Program-made: the position numbers and the translations under genes
Source of the DNA: Roseovarius litorisediminis
Lineage (GTDB): Bacteria; Pseudomonadota; Alphaproteobacteria; Rhodobacterales; Rhodobacteraceae
DNA length: 64,000 nt
Direction: 5' to 3'
Assembly: GCF_900172295.1 (NCBI RefSeq)
Contig: NZ_FWFL01000003.1
Span: 124,001 to 188,000 of the forward strand
Notes under the pieces: model-generated
What the model was told of the DNA's origin: nothing
The model's input: the letters and a program-made list of their open reading frames with translations, nothing else
The model's database searches: none
Shown: positions 1-8,634 of the stretch, piece by piece
Layout: every line of letters starts with the position of its first letter
Position numbering within the stretch: the first letter of the stretch is position 1

Positions 1-35
1 TCGCGGCCCGCGATACGATCCGGTTCCTGGAATAG

Positions 36-719
36 TCAGGTCACCTGATCCGCGTTCCGGGGGCGCAGAAAGATCGAGAGCGTCAGCAAGCTGAAGACAA
101 ACTCGTAGCATTCCCATTTGGTCATCATCTGGACTGCCAGAATCACGATTGTGGCGGCAAGAGCCAGGAACATGTGCCGGGTGTCGGGCACCGGGATAGC
201 AAGCCGTTTTGCAATGCCGCGAACCAGCGACATTCGCGTATAGACCAGCGGCATAACCAAAAGGTAGAGCAGAATCACCACCGTCAACCCGCTGCCAAAG
301 ACGGTTTTGACCAACTTGACATCGCCCACCACCAGATTGTGCAGGTTGGTTTCTTTCTGGGCGTTGTTTTGAAGGAAGAACTCGTTGGCGTCCCAATGGA
401 ACAGACGGTAGCCCCACGAGATTTCTTCGCCCGAGGCAAAGAAAAAGAGAAATGCGTAAAACCCGGTGATAAGCGCCGCGGCAGCCCCGCGTTTCGTCCA
501 GAGTACGCGCGCGTTGCGGATAAGCACCATGGATGACAGCAGCAGGCAGACCGCTGTACCCCATTCTATGGGGCCGTCCTCGGTGGCAAAGCCCATGCGG
601 AACGCTTCGTGCAGGCCGGTAATGTAGTAGATCACCGTAAAGATGAGGGTCGCATAAGCCAGGCCGAAAAGCAAAGTGTCTGCATTGCTTAGTCCGGAGC
701 GGTCATTCAGGTGGAGCAT
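36..719 (-). CDS. uncharacterised multi-pass membrane protein (paralogue 1 of 3)
   Basis: A 227-residue hydrophobic protein with about six predicted membrane segments (roughly residues 16-35, 52-70, 78-98, 139-160, 182-199 and 205-220). Its signature is a conserved polar block between segments 3 and 4: ASGEEISWG (residues 95-103) followed by ETNLHNL (123-129). Acidic and histidine residues in an otherwise hydrophobic protein suggest a functional or ligand-binding site, but that is inference. The same block occurs in the two paralogues at 809-1498 and 2410-3078, so this is a small local gene family. I recognise the sequence pattern as a recurring uncharacterised bacterial family and know no function. 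The ATG start lacks a strong ribosome-binding site. The stop lies 35 bases from the window edge. Confidence 0.8.
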   Translation of the reverse strand: MLHLNDRSGLSNADTLLFGLAYATLIFTVIYYITGLHEAFRMGFATEDGPIEWGTAVCLLLSSMVLIRNARVLWTKRGAAAALITGFYAFLFFFASGEEISWGYRLFHWDANEFFLQNNAQKETNLHNLVVGDVKLVKTVFGSGLTVVILLYLLVMPLVYTRMSLVRGIAKRLAIPVPDTRHMFLALAATIVILAVQMMTKWECYEFVFSLLTLSIFLRPRNADQVT

Positions 720-808
720 AGCGAGGGCCTATATGTCAGCTGGCAATGTCAGGCGGTTACATCATGTTCCAGGCCGCAGCAAGCGTAGCGAGCATATGCC
801 GGATTTTC

Positions 809-1498
809 CTAAGTTCTGCGGGAGGCAGTTCGTGACCCGGGAAAGGCATTTGCGTTCTGCGGCATCAGGAAAATCGACAGGGCTACAAGGCTGAAGATAA
901 ATTCGTAGACTTCCCAGCGGCGCTGAAGATCGACGGAGGCAACCACAATTGACCCGACCAGCGCGATCAGCCCGTGTTTCAGGTGCGGCACCGGTATCGC
1001 CAGCCGGTCTGCCAGACGTCGCACCCTTTCGACGCGCGGGTAAACAATTGGCAAAATCACCAGATAGACCAGCAGAATGGATGTCAGGATATTGCCGAAC
1101 AGAACCTTGACCAGCTTTACCTCGCCCACTTTGAGATTGTGCAGGTTGGTTTCCGCGCGGTTGCTGTTTTCAGTGAAGAATTCCGAAGCCTCCCAGCCGA
1201 AAATCCTTTGCCCCCAAGACAGTTCTTCGCCGGAGGCAAAGAAGAACAGGAGCGCATAGAACCCCATCGCAACCATGGCCGCATTCTGCCCGGTGCGTCG
1301 GAACCCCAGTGCATAGCGCGCCAGAACGGTGAAGGACACGAACAGGCAAATGGCCGTGCCCCATTCGACGGGGCCGTCCTCGACCGCAAAAAACTCGTGG
1401 AAGGCCGGGGTCTGAACGAAGTGGAAAATAGGCAGGATGGCGGTGCAAAGCATCGCAATCGCCAGCAGTGTGGTGTTAAATTTTTCAGAGTAGAGCAC
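809..1498 (-). CDS. uncharacterised multi-pass membrane protein (paralogue 2 of 3)
   Basis: A 229-residue membrane protein, clearly paralogous to the products of 36-719 and 2410-3078. It shares FAVEDGPVEWGTA near residue 40, ASGEELSWGQRIFGWE around residue 95 and ETNLHNL around residue 122, and it has the same pattern of about six hydrophobic segments. The start codon is GTG and has no convincing Shine-Dalgarno sequence just upstream, so an internal start cannot be excluded. About 90 bp separate it from paralogue 1 downstream on the same strand, and co-transcription is plausible. The function is unknown. Confidence 0.8.
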   Translation of the reverse strand: MLYSEKFNTTLLAIAMLCTAILPIFHFVQTPAFHEFFAVEDGPVEWGTAICLFVSFTVLARYALGFRRTGQNAAMVAMGFYALLFFFASGEELSWGQRIFGWEASEFFTENSNRAETNLHNLKVGEVKLVKVLFGNILTSILLVYLVILPIVYPRVERVRRLADRLAIPVPHLKHGLIALVGSIVVASVDLQRRWEVYEFIFSLVALSIFLMPQNANAFPGSRTASRRT

Positions 1499-1668
1499 GG
1501 GAGGAAACGCCTTCTACTGTTACAGGCTGTTGCAATACCGCCGTCTTACCCGAGTAGCATGCGTACGGCAAGAATATGGGCAAGGCCGGAATTCACATTT
1601 CAGTGGTGAGGTTCGCCAGGCTGGATGGTGCCGGTTTATCCCAGACGGGCGAAACGACGCAGGAATAG

Positions 1669-1714
1669 CGGCAGCCGGTCAATGCGAAGACCGGCTGCCG
1701 AAATTGTTTTCGGC
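1669..1714 (-). terminator. two overlapping inverted repeats after the aquaporin remnant
   Basis: Arms 1669-1680 and 1689-1700 form a perfect 12-bp inverted repeat (CGGCAGCCGGTC / GACCGGCTGCCG). A second repeat, GCCGAAA / TTTCGGC, spans 1697-1714 and overlaps its outer edge, so the two hairpins are mutually exclusive. They lie immediately 3' of the decayed aquaporin gene on the minus strand. There is no clear T-run, so a Rho-independent terminator is possible but unproven. Confidence 0.4.
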
Positions 1715-1716
1715 AT

Positions 1717-2276
1717 TTACTCGGCGGTGCCGTCAAGCATCCCCGACTTGAACAGCAGGCCAGCGGTCAATCCGCCGGTCACCGGGGCTGTGACGAATAG
1801 CCAGACCTGGCTGATCGCGTGCCCACCGGCAAAAATTGATCCCAGGATCACGACAACGAACAGGAAGGTGGCGACCAGTTCAAAGACAAACGCGGCTGCG
1901 ATCGAATACTCGCCCAGATATCCCTGGCCCCAGCCGTTCTGGCCCAATCCGTTTTGAGCGACTCAATAGTCGGCCTTGCCGCTGGCGATGATCATCAGCA
2001 CCAAAACCGCCACGACGGCCCCTGTCACTTGTGCAGCAATGCATCTGACAGCTTCTGCCATCTCCATGCGTCCGGCGGCGATTGCACCCAATGAGACAGC
2101 AGGGTGGATGTGACACCCCGAGATCGGCCAATCCCATAAGCCATACCAATAAGGGCCAGACCGAAGACAAAGCTGATTCCGGCAAGGCTAATATCTGCCC
2201 CTGCGATTACGGCAGAGCCGTAACCTATCAGGACCAGCGTGAAATTTCCGATAAATTCGGCAAGCATTTTGTTCAT
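1717..2276 (-). pseudogene. aqpZ: aquaporin Z-like (MIP family) pseudogene
   Basis: The minus strand encodes an intact aquaporin start (MNKMLAEFIGNFTLVLIGYG) and first helices. It then shifts frame near 2127, where one base is missing in the expected GPISGCH motif. In the new frame come the first pore loop (HIHPAVSLG, an NPA-type motif with His for Asn) and two further helices. That frame has a TGA at 1963-1965 in the middle of an otherwise continuous protein. Beyond it, the sequence jumps from the fourth/fifth helix (FVVVILGSIFAGGHA) straight to the last helix (ISQVWLFVTAPVTGGL), so the second NPAR pore motif and about 45-50 residues are deleted. With three independent lesions the gene is dead. 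It sits between copies of the uncharacterised membrane family. Confidence 0.85.
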
Positions 2277-2409
2277 GAATTGCCTACCGTTTCGGGGCCA
2301 AGACCAGCCTCGTTTCTTCGGGAACAGGGTCAGAAATCCAGCTTATGGGTCACGGGAAAGGTTGCGCAGATTTAACCCAGCAACCCGTTTGGGCCGGGCA
2401 GGTGGCTGC

Positions 2410-3078
2410 CTACACCACTTTGTCACGGTTCTGCGGCAGTAGAAAAGTGGACACGGCAAGAATGCTGAAAACCAGCTCGTACACCTCCCATTTCCGGGCG
2501 ACGTCGATTGAGGCAATGACAAGGCTGGCGATGACTGCAAGCGCGGCGTGGCGCATGCCCGGGACTGGAACGGCAAACCAGTCAGCAAGGCGTTTGATGA
2601 ATGCGATTCTGGGGTAAAGAACAGGAAAAACAACAAGATATACTAGCAGAACCGTGGTCAGACCGCCACCAAACAGTGTCTTGGACAGGGGTTTGCCAAA
2701 GACAATCATATTGTGGAGGTTCGTTTCGCCCTGATTGTTGTGGGTGCGAACAAATTCACTCGATTCCCAGCCGAATATGCGCTGGCCCCACGAAATTTCC
2801 TCGCCCGAAGCCGCAAAGAACAACAGTGCATAAAACGCGGTAAACAGCGCCACGCGCACGCGCTGTTTGTGGCAGAGTGACCGCGCATTACTGGCCAGAA
2901 CAAAACTGGCCACGAGAAGAAAGAGCGCGGTGCCATTTTCCACCAGCCGGTCTTCGGCCGCGAAGCTTAGGTAGAAATAGTCCGTATTCCAGATGTAAAT
3001 GGCTACCGTAACCGCGAGCGTCACGAAAATCAGCAGAATCAGGAAAAGGTCAACTTTGTGCAGCTGCGACTGAGACAT
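2410..3078 (-). CDS. uncharacterised multi-pass membrane protein (paralogue 3 of 3)
   Basis: A 222-residue membrane protein, the third member of the local family. Conserved block: ASGEEISWGQRIFGWE, then GETNLHN. A charged segment, AAEDRLVENGT, stands in place of the EDGPxEWGT of the other two. There are about six hydrophobic stretches. The ATG start at 3078 has no strong ribosome-binding site. It is separated from paralogue 2 by the aquaporin pseudogene, which suggests an old tandem amplification with the aqpZ copy caught between. No function is known. Confidence 0.8.
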   Translation of the reverse strand: MSQSQLHKVDLFLILLIFVTLAVTVAIYIWNTDYFYLSFAAEDRLVENGTALFLLVASFVLASNARSLCHKQRVRVALFTAFYALLFFAASGEEISWGQRIFGWESSEFVRTHNNQGETNLHNMIVFGKPLSKTLFGGGLTTVLLVYLVVFPVLYPRIAFIKRLADWFAVPVPGMRHAALAVIASLVIASIDVARKWEVYELVFSILAVSTFLLPQNRDKVV

Positions 3079-3252
3079 GGAGAGCTTTCAGTGAATACGG
3101 TTGCTGGTGTCAGATCAAATAGGTGAGAGCGGTTCTGGCATCAAGGACTGTTTGAGGCGCAGTGCCAGTTGGCATGCGGCGGTGCCAAGTCCAAAACGAT
3201 AAAGGCGTAACCAAGTTGTAGTGGCGCGAACCCGCGCATCATGTGTGAAGGG

Positions 3253-4056
3253 TTACACAAGGATATTTGCAGTATTGCCAGCCTGTGTCTGGTCTGTCTG
3301 CGCGGTAAGATAGTCGCGCACCGTTGGGTCGATATGCCGACTGTCCGTCGAAAATGCACCGCAGGCCTTCAGGGCCTCACGGGCGCTGATGCGTTCGTCG
3401 ACCCGTTTCCAGATCGAGCGCGATGCATAGGGGTTGACGTTTGGGCGCCAGGCCACGCCCATTGTCACACCGCGCAGGAATTTGACTTCTTGCCGGTATG
3501 ACGGTGTGAGAATCGTCTCGACGATACTACCATCACGCACCATTTCATGCTCAACCACATAGATGCGGTTGCCCCGCTGTGTGGCCATCCCTTCGTAGCG
3601 CGATTTCTGGTTGATGCTGCCATCTTTTGAACGGACCCGTTCAAGCGACCGGCACATGACAAACCCGTCTTTTTCGCGCAGCCAGACCAGACTTCGCAGG
3701 ATCATGCCATCCCATGTGGGGGTCTGAAAATGGGCATGGTAAAATCCAAGATACCGGCGCAGCGATCTGGCCTGATCGCGGAAGGCGCCTGTCATCAGGT
3801 CAACCGTGTCGCCCACGTTGTGCTTGTGCTGTAGGATGTGGCGTTGTGTGAAATCTGTGTGATCGGCGAAAAGATCAGCCTCGCTCAGGTCGAAATGTCG
3901 GGCGATGCGGCGCAGATTATGGGCCGAGGGCATGCCGCTGCCGTTCAGATACCGATTGAATTGCTGACGGTTGATTCCGATTTCGCGGCAAACCTTTGCG
4001 ATCGAGCCGGTGTCAGCGCAAATGCTGCGCAGGTTTTTGGAAAAATCTTGTGTCAC
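3253..4056 (-). CDS. XRE-type helix-turn-helix transcriptional regulator
   Basis: A 267-residue protein whose first 65 residues form an XRE/Cro-like helix-turn-helix (SIAKVCREIGINRQQFNRYL, then PSAHNLRRIARHFDL). The rest is a roughly 190-residue domain I do not recognise, possibly ligand sensing. The start is a GTG at 4056. It is divergent from the solute-binding protein gene at 4203 across a 146-bp gap, so control of that transporter component and the following amidohydrolase is the obvious hypothesis (inference from position only). Confidence 0.75.
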   Translation of the reverse strand: MTQDFSKNLRSICADTGSIAKVCREIGINRQQFNRYLNGSGMPSAHNLRRIARHFDLSEADLFADHTDFTQRHILQHKHNVGDTVDLMTGAFRDQARSLRRYLGFYHAHFQTPTWDGMILRSLVWLREKDGFVMCRSLERVRSKDGSINQKSRYEGMATQRGNRIYVVEHEMVRDGSIVETILTPSYRQEVKFLRGVTMGVAWRPNVNPYASRSIWKRVDERISAREALKACGAFSTDSRHIDPTVRDYLTAQTDQTQAGNTANILV

Positions 4057-4202
4057 AACCGCTGAATCCTTCGCAAGAGGAAGCTATATCGCGTCTAAAC
4101 GCTTACACCAGTTTACAATCGCGCCATTCACGGAATCAAGCCTTTGATCAATCATCCCTTCATATAGCGGGCGCTGCCCGGCATCTTTTGGGAGGGTGAA
4201 AC

Positions 4203-5798
4203 ATGGACAAACATGAAAAACACGCAAAATGGTTGATTGGACAGGTTGAAACGGGCCGCATGTCGCGGCGTGAATTTCTGGGGCGCACCTCGGCCCTTGG
4301 TATGGCGCTGAGTGTCGGGACAGGCCTGTTCAATCAGGCCCATGCCGCAACGCCCAAAAAAGGTGGCCATATGCGTCTGGCCATGGGGCATGGCGCGACT
4401 TCCGACACGCTTGATCCTGCAACCCTTACAAATGGCCTGCAATGGGTCGTGGCTTATGGTGTGGCAAACACCCTGACCGAGCTGGATGCTGCGGGCAATC
4501 TGGCGCCGTCGCTGGCGACGGAATGGTCGTCATCGCCTGACGCGGCGACCTGGACATTCAGGCTGCGCGAGGGTGTTGAGTTTCACAACGGCAAGACAAT
4601 GACGGCCGAGGATGTCATCGCGTCGATCAACTATCACCGCGGCGAAGAATCCACATCCGTGGGCAAGCCGGTGATGGCCTCGGTTACTGACATCAAGGCC
4701 GATGGACCAAATGTTGTTGTATTTACGCTAAGCGAAGGGAATGCGGATTTCCCGTTCAACTTCAACGAGGCCACTTTTGGCATCTATCCCGCGTCGGATA
4801 ATGGTATCGACTGGAAAGCCGGTGGATCAGGTGGGTATATCCTGAAAAGCGAAAAACCGGGTGAAACCTATCAGTTCGAACGTAATTTGAATTACTGGAA
4901 AGAAGGCGCGGCGCACGCCGATACAATTGAATTGCATTCCATGACGGATCCGGGTGCACGGACGAATGCACTTATCACCGGTGACGTGGATTGTATCGAC
5001 CGGATCGAACCAAAGGTCATATCGCTGCTTTCCCGCAACGCAGGTATCATCATCGAAGAGGGGGCCGGCCCCTTGCACTACACTTTCCCGATGCTGACCA
5101 AGGTTGCACCTTTCGATAACCTTGAGATGCGCAAGGCGTTGAAATTTGCCATCAACCGTCAGGAAATTGTTGATAAAATCCTGTTTGGTCACGGTGTCAT
5201 CGGCAATGATCACCCGATCGGGCCATCTTATCGCTACCATGCGTCTGACATAGAGCAGAACAGCTATGATCCGGACAAGGCCCGTCATCATTGGCACCAA
5301 TCGGGATTGGGCGACATCACCATAGACCTGAGCGCATCGGATGCGGCTTATAGCGGGGCGCTGGATACGGCTGTTCTGTTCCAGGCCTCGGCGAAACAAG
5401 CCGGTATCAACATCAACGTCGTGCGCGAGCCCAACGATGGATATTGGTCAGATGTCTGGATGAAGAAACCCTGGTGCGCCAGCTATTGGGGTGGATATGC
5501 CACCGAAGACAACATGTTTACAACCGGGTTTGCACCGGGGGCTGCATGGAATGACACGCAATGGGATCATCCGCGTTTCAACGAATTACTGGGGGCGGCC
5601 CGCGCCGAGTTGAATGAAACACTCAGGGCGGAAATGTACCGCGAGATGCAGATCATCCTGCGTGATGAGGGCGGTAATATCGTCCCGATGTTTGCCAACG
5701 AGGTTCACGCGCGCAACGACAAGATCGGCCATGGTGATTTGTCCTGGTCACGTGGCTTTGACGGACGCCGCATTCTGGAACGTTGGTGGATGGTGTAA
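4203..5798 (+). CDS. ABC transporter solute-binding protein, family 5 (peptide/nickel type), Tat-exported
   Basis: A 531-residue periplasmic binding protein. The N-terminus carries a twin-arginine signal (SRREFLG at residues 21-27, hydrophobic core, probable cleavage after AHA near 48). The remainder matches the SBP_bac_5 fold of oligopeptide/dipeptide/nickel binding proteins, including LDPATLTNGLQW, a middle region with FHNGKTMTAEDVIASINYH and a C-terminus with MYREMQIILRDEGGNIVPMF. A good ribosome-binding site (GGGAGGG) precedes the ATG. No permease or ATPase genes lie nearby, so it either works with a transporter encoded elsewhere or has a sensing role. The next gene encodes an amidohydrolase that could process the captured substrate. 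The ligand is unknown. Confidence 0.88.
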   Translation: MDKHEKHAKWLIGQVETGRMSRREFLGRTSALGMALSVGTGLFNQAHAATPKKGGHMRLAMGHGATSDTLDPATLTNGLQWVVAYGVANTLTELDAAGNLAPSLATEWSSSPDAATWTFRLREGVEFHNGKTMTAEDVIASINYHRGEESTSVGKPVMASVTDIKADGPNVVVFTLSEGNADFPFNFNEATFGIYPASDNGIDWKAGGSGGYILKSEKPGETYQFERNLNYWKEGAAHADTIELHSMTDPGARTNALITGDVDCIDRIEPKVISLLSRNAGIIIEEGAGPLHYTFPMLTKVAPFDNLEMRKALKFAINRQEIVDKILFGHGVIGNDHPIGPSYRYHASDIEQNSYDPDKARHHWHQSGLGDITIDLSASDAAYSGALDTAVLFQASAKQAGININVVREPNDGYWSDVWMKKPWCASYWGGYATEDNMFTTGFAPGAAWNDTQWDHPRFNELLGAARAELNETLRAEMYREMQIILRDEGGNIVPMFANEVHARNDKIGHGDLSWSRGFDGRRILERWWMV

Positions 5799-5819
5799 CC
5801 ACCTCCCGGGTTACGCCAA

Positions 5820-5848
5820 CCCTTCGCGCCCTTGAGGGGCGCGAAGGG
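5820..5848 (+). terminator. strong hairpin between the binding-protein gene and the amidohydrolase gene
   Basis: A perfect 12-bp inverted repeat (CCCTTCGCGCCC / GGGCGCGAAGGG) with a 5-base loop. It is followed by CTTTAG rather than a U-run, so it may be a weak terminator/attenuator or a 3' stabiliser raising the level of the solute-binding mRNA relative to the downstream enzyme. That pattern is well known in ABC importer operons; its role here is inferred. Confidence 0.55.
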
Positions 5849-5886
5849 CTTTAGAAGATGGGCAGAAATCAAAGCAGGCTTGGCGC

Positions 5887-7512
5887 ATGGGCAGCACACA
5901 GACCCTATATTTCAACGGAACCATTCTGACGATGGACGACGCCCGACCCAAGGCAGGCGCCGTCCTGACGCAAGGCGAGCGTATCATGGCCGTTGGCGCA
6001 GAATCTGATCTGCGCCCCGATCTAGGGCCAGAAGCTGTCGAGGTTGATCTGCAGGGCAACACCCTGATCCCCGCCTTCATCGACCCGCACGGGCATTTTC
6101 CTGACCCCGGCTTTATTCGGCTCTTCCGGGTTGATCTGGCGCCACCACCAAGGGGGGATTGTGTGGATATGGCCACTGCGCTGGCGCGATTGGCCGACAA
6201 GGTGCGGCAAACGCCCAAGGGCGAGTGGGTGATGGGGGTGCTTTTCGACAATACCGCCATTGCCGAGCAGCGTATGCCAACCCGCGACGAGCTTGACCGA
6301 GTATCTGAAGATCACCCTATATGGGTGATCCACGCCTCGGGCCATAACGGAGTGGCCAATTCCCACACTCTTCGTTTGCAGGGTATCGATCGAAATACAC
6401 CTGATCCGGCGGGCGGGCGTTTCGGGCGCGACCCGGCAACCGGGGCGCTGACTGGTCTGATTGAGGGCATCTCGGCCATGGGTGAGATGAGCGCCACCGA
6501 TTTCCTGATTGATCGGGGCCGTTTCTGGCAGGGTTTCAACGCATCTCGCGACGAATATCTTTCTTACGGCGTCACCTTCGCGCAAAACGCCTGGGCATCG
6601 CGCGATATGCTTGAGAATTTTGCCAGCCTGCCATCCGGCCAGGATCCGGGTATCGATATAATTTTGCTTCCGATTGGCGAGCTGGAACCTGATCTGTCAA
6701 AGGGTCCGGATGCGCTGCAGTGGCCTGAGACACCCTATTTTACGCTGGGGGCACGCAAACTGTTTACCGACGGCGCGTTTCAGCTTCAGACTGCGTTTCT
6801 CAGTGCCCCTTATCACAAACCTCTGGACCCGGAGGCGCCCTGCGGAATGTCCTACACTGATCAGGGTGAATTGAACGCCCAGGTCAGCAAACTGCATGGC
6901 ATGGGGTTTCAGATTCACTGCCACTGCAATGGCGATGCGGGTACTGACATGTTTCTGGATGCGGTCGAGGCCGCGCTTGAGGAAACGCCCCGTGCAGATC
7001 ACCGTCACACCGTTATCCATGCGCAGGTATTGCGCGATGAGCAACTGGAACGCATGGCCCGTCTGGGCGTGACGGTCAGTTTCTTTTCAGCGCATATCCA
7101 TTTCTGGGGGGACCGGCACCATGATACGTTTCTGGGCCCGGAGCGGGCCGCGCGAATATCACCAGCGGCGTCGGCCGAACGTTTTGGCGTGCGTTACACC
7201 ATTCACAATGATGCCTCTGTCACACCTACACGCCCCCTGTATCTGGCGCATTGTGCGGTGAACCGGCAGACGGCCTCGGGCCGGGTATTGGGGGAAGGAC
7301 AAAAGATCACAGTTCTGTCCGCGTTGAAGGCCCAGACGATTGAGGCCGCGTGGCAGGTTTTTCAGGAAAATGAACGCGGCTCGATCACCGCCGGGAAACT
7401 GGCCGATCTGGTGGTGCTGGACGCAAATCCGTTGGATCATTCAGCGGACTTGGCGGATATCAGGGTGATGCAGACGATTCGCCGCGGGCAGCGCGTCTAT
7501 CAGGTAACATAG
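5887..7512 (+). CDS. metal-dependent amidohydrolase (YtcJ-like)
   Basis: A 541-residue member of the amidohydrolase superfamily. The N-terminal small domain contains LYFNGTILTMDD. The metal-binding HxH of strand 1 is HGH at residues 68-70 (FIDPHGHF). Later metal-ligand regions are HCHCNGDAG and HNDASVTPT. The C-terminus has the typical GSITAGKLADLVVLDANPL closing motif. The YtcJ group hydrolyses N-acyl or N-formyl amides, but the substrate here cannot be read from sequence. It lies 88 bp after the solute-binding protein gene on the same strand, suggesting uptake and hydrolysis of the same compound class. Confidence 0.85.
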   Translation: MGSTQTLYFNGTILTMDDARPKAGAVLTQGERIMAVGAESDLRPDLGPEAVEVDLQGNTLIPAFIDPHGHFPDPGFIRLFRVDLAPPPRGDCVDMATALARLADKVRQTPKGEWVMGVLFDNTAIAEQRMPTRDELDRVSEDHPIWVIHASGHNGVANSHTLRLQGIDRNTPDPAGGRFGRDPATGALTGLIEGISAMGEMSATDFLIDRGRFWQGFNASRDEYLSYGVTFAQNAWASRDMLENFASLPSGQDPGIDIILLPIGELEPDLSKGPDALQWPETPYFTLGARKLFTDGAFQLQTAFLSAPYHKPLDPEAPCGMSYTDQGELNAQVSKLHGMGFQIHCHCNGDAGTDMFLDAVEAALEETPRADHRHTVIHAQVLRDEQLERMARLGVTVSFFSAHIHFWGDRHHDTFLGPERAARISPAASAERFGVRYTIHNDASVTPTRPLYLAHCAVNRQTASGRVLGEGQKITVLSALKAQTIEAAWQVFQENERGSITAGKLADLVVLDANPLDHSADLADIRVMQTIRRGQRVYQVT

Positions 7513-7549
7513 GCCGAGGCTTTTTCATCGCCGCCTTCCAGAAAAGACA

Positions 7550-7576
7550 AACCCCCGCGGCTGGGCCTCGGGGGTT
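7550..7576 (-). terminator. Rho-independent terminator of rpsU, probably bidirectional
   Basis: AACCCCCG and CGGGGGTT arms with an inner GGC/GCC stem and a one-base mismatch. Read on the minus strand it is followed by TTTGTCTTTTCT. It lies 39 bp beyond the rpsU stop and also 38 bp beyond the amidohydrolase stop on the other strand. Confidence 0.75.
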
Positions 7577-7615
7577 ATCAATCTTTGTGTCAGTCCAAGC
7601 TGGACGAACAGATGC

Positions 7616-7822
7616 TTAGAGCATCCCTTCGCGCTGGGCTTTCTTACGCGCCAGTTTACGGGCACGACGGATCGCTTCAGCTTTCTCGCGCGCTTTTTTC
7701 TCGGACGGTTTCTCGAAATGTTGCTTGAGCTTCATTTCACGAAAAACGCCTTCACGCTGTAGCTTTTTCTTCAGGGCACGAAGCGCCTGATCGACATTGT
7801 TGTCGCGAACACTAACCTGCAT
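7616..7822 (-). CDS. rpsU: 30S ribosomal protein S21
   Basis: A 68-residue, very basic protein matching bS21: [20 protein letters not shown] at the N-terminus and a C-terminal Arg/Lys-rich tail ([17 protein letters not shown]). S21 is a small-subunit protein involved in initiation. The ATG is preceded by an AAGGTGGTG ribosome-binding region. It is divergent from the COQ9-family gene and ends just before a Rho-independent terminator. Confidence 0.95.
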   Translation of the reverse strand: MQVSVRDNNVDQALRALKKKLQREGVFREMKLKQHFEKPSEKKAREKAEAIRRARKLARKKAQREGML

Positions 7823-7932
7823 GTGGTTTTCACCACCTTTCTAAGTTGAGTTGCAAGGATTTGCAGGAAATGGCCGTATAGCAAAGCCCTTTTGTTTTGT
7901 CTAGGGTGGCGCGCAGGAATGGGAGAGCTGCA

Positions 7933-8622
7933 ATGCCTGATGCCGATGTAAAATCAAAACTGCTGGAAGCGGCCAAATCGCATGTGCCTTTTGATGGCTG
8001 GAGCGAGACCACATTCAGAGCCGCGCAAGAGGATGCCGGGATCGAGCCGGGCGTTGCCAAGGCCGTTTGCCCACGCGGTGCTGTTGATCTGGCGCTTGCC
8101 TTTCACGAGGCCGGGGATGCGGCCATGCTGGAGCGGCTTGAGGCAACGGATCTCAGCGAGATGCGGTTTCGCGACCGGGTGGCCTTTGCCGTGCGCGCAA
8201 GGCTCGAGGCAGTGGAAGACAAGGAACTGGTACGCCGCGGGGTGACGCTGTTTTCGTTGCCACCCTACGCGATGGATGGCGCTCAGGCGATCTGGCGCAC
8301 ATGTGACCGGATATGGGTGGCGCTGGGCGATTCATCGAACGACGTGAACTGGTACACGAAACGCATGACCTTGTCGGGCGTTTACAGTTCAACCGTGCTG
8401 TATTGGCTGGGTGACACCAGCCCGGATCACGAACGCACCTGGGAATTTCTGGATCGGCGGATTGACGATGTCATGCAGATCGAGAAATTCAAGGCGCAGG
8501 CGCGCGAGAATCGGTTGGTCAGCGGGTTGATGGCCGGGCCACTGGCCTTTCTGGGCCGGATTAAGGCGCCGAAGGATGAACAACAGACAGGTATGCCAGG
8601 CCGCTGGCACGGGCCACAGTAA
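7933..8622 (+). CDS. COQ9 family protein, ubiquinone biosynthesis factor
   Basis: A 229-residue COQ9-like protein. It starts with a TetR-like helical region (SKLLEAAKSHVPFDGWSETT, then EDAGIEPGVAKAVCPRG) and ends with the COQ9 core containing VNWYTKRMTLSGVYSSTVLYW and TWEFLDRRIDDV. COQ9 is a lipid-binding accessory protein for the COQ7 hydroxylation step of ubiquinone synthesis. The start was set at the ATG at 7933 because GGGAG lies just upstream; the longer frame from 7897 has no such site. It is the first gene of a co-directional run ending at 11298. Confidence 0.87.
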   Translation: MPDADVKSKLLEAAKSHVPFDGWSETTFRAAQEDAGIEPGVAKAVCPRGAVDLALAFHEAGDAAMLERLEATDLSEMRFRDRVAFAVRARLEAVEDKELVRRGVTLFSLPPYAMDGAQAIWRTCDRIWVALGDSSNDVNWYTKRMTLSGVYSSTVLYWLGDTSPDHERTWEFLDRRIDDVMQIEKFKAQARENRLVSGLMAGPLAFLGRIKAPKDEQQTGMPGRWHGPQ

Positions 8623-8634
8623 GGAGCAACAGAA

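Noticed and set aside
174..536. Plus-strand frame antisense to the first membrane protein
   Set aside because: Composition is that of a shadow frame; the opposite strand encodes a paralogous protein family.
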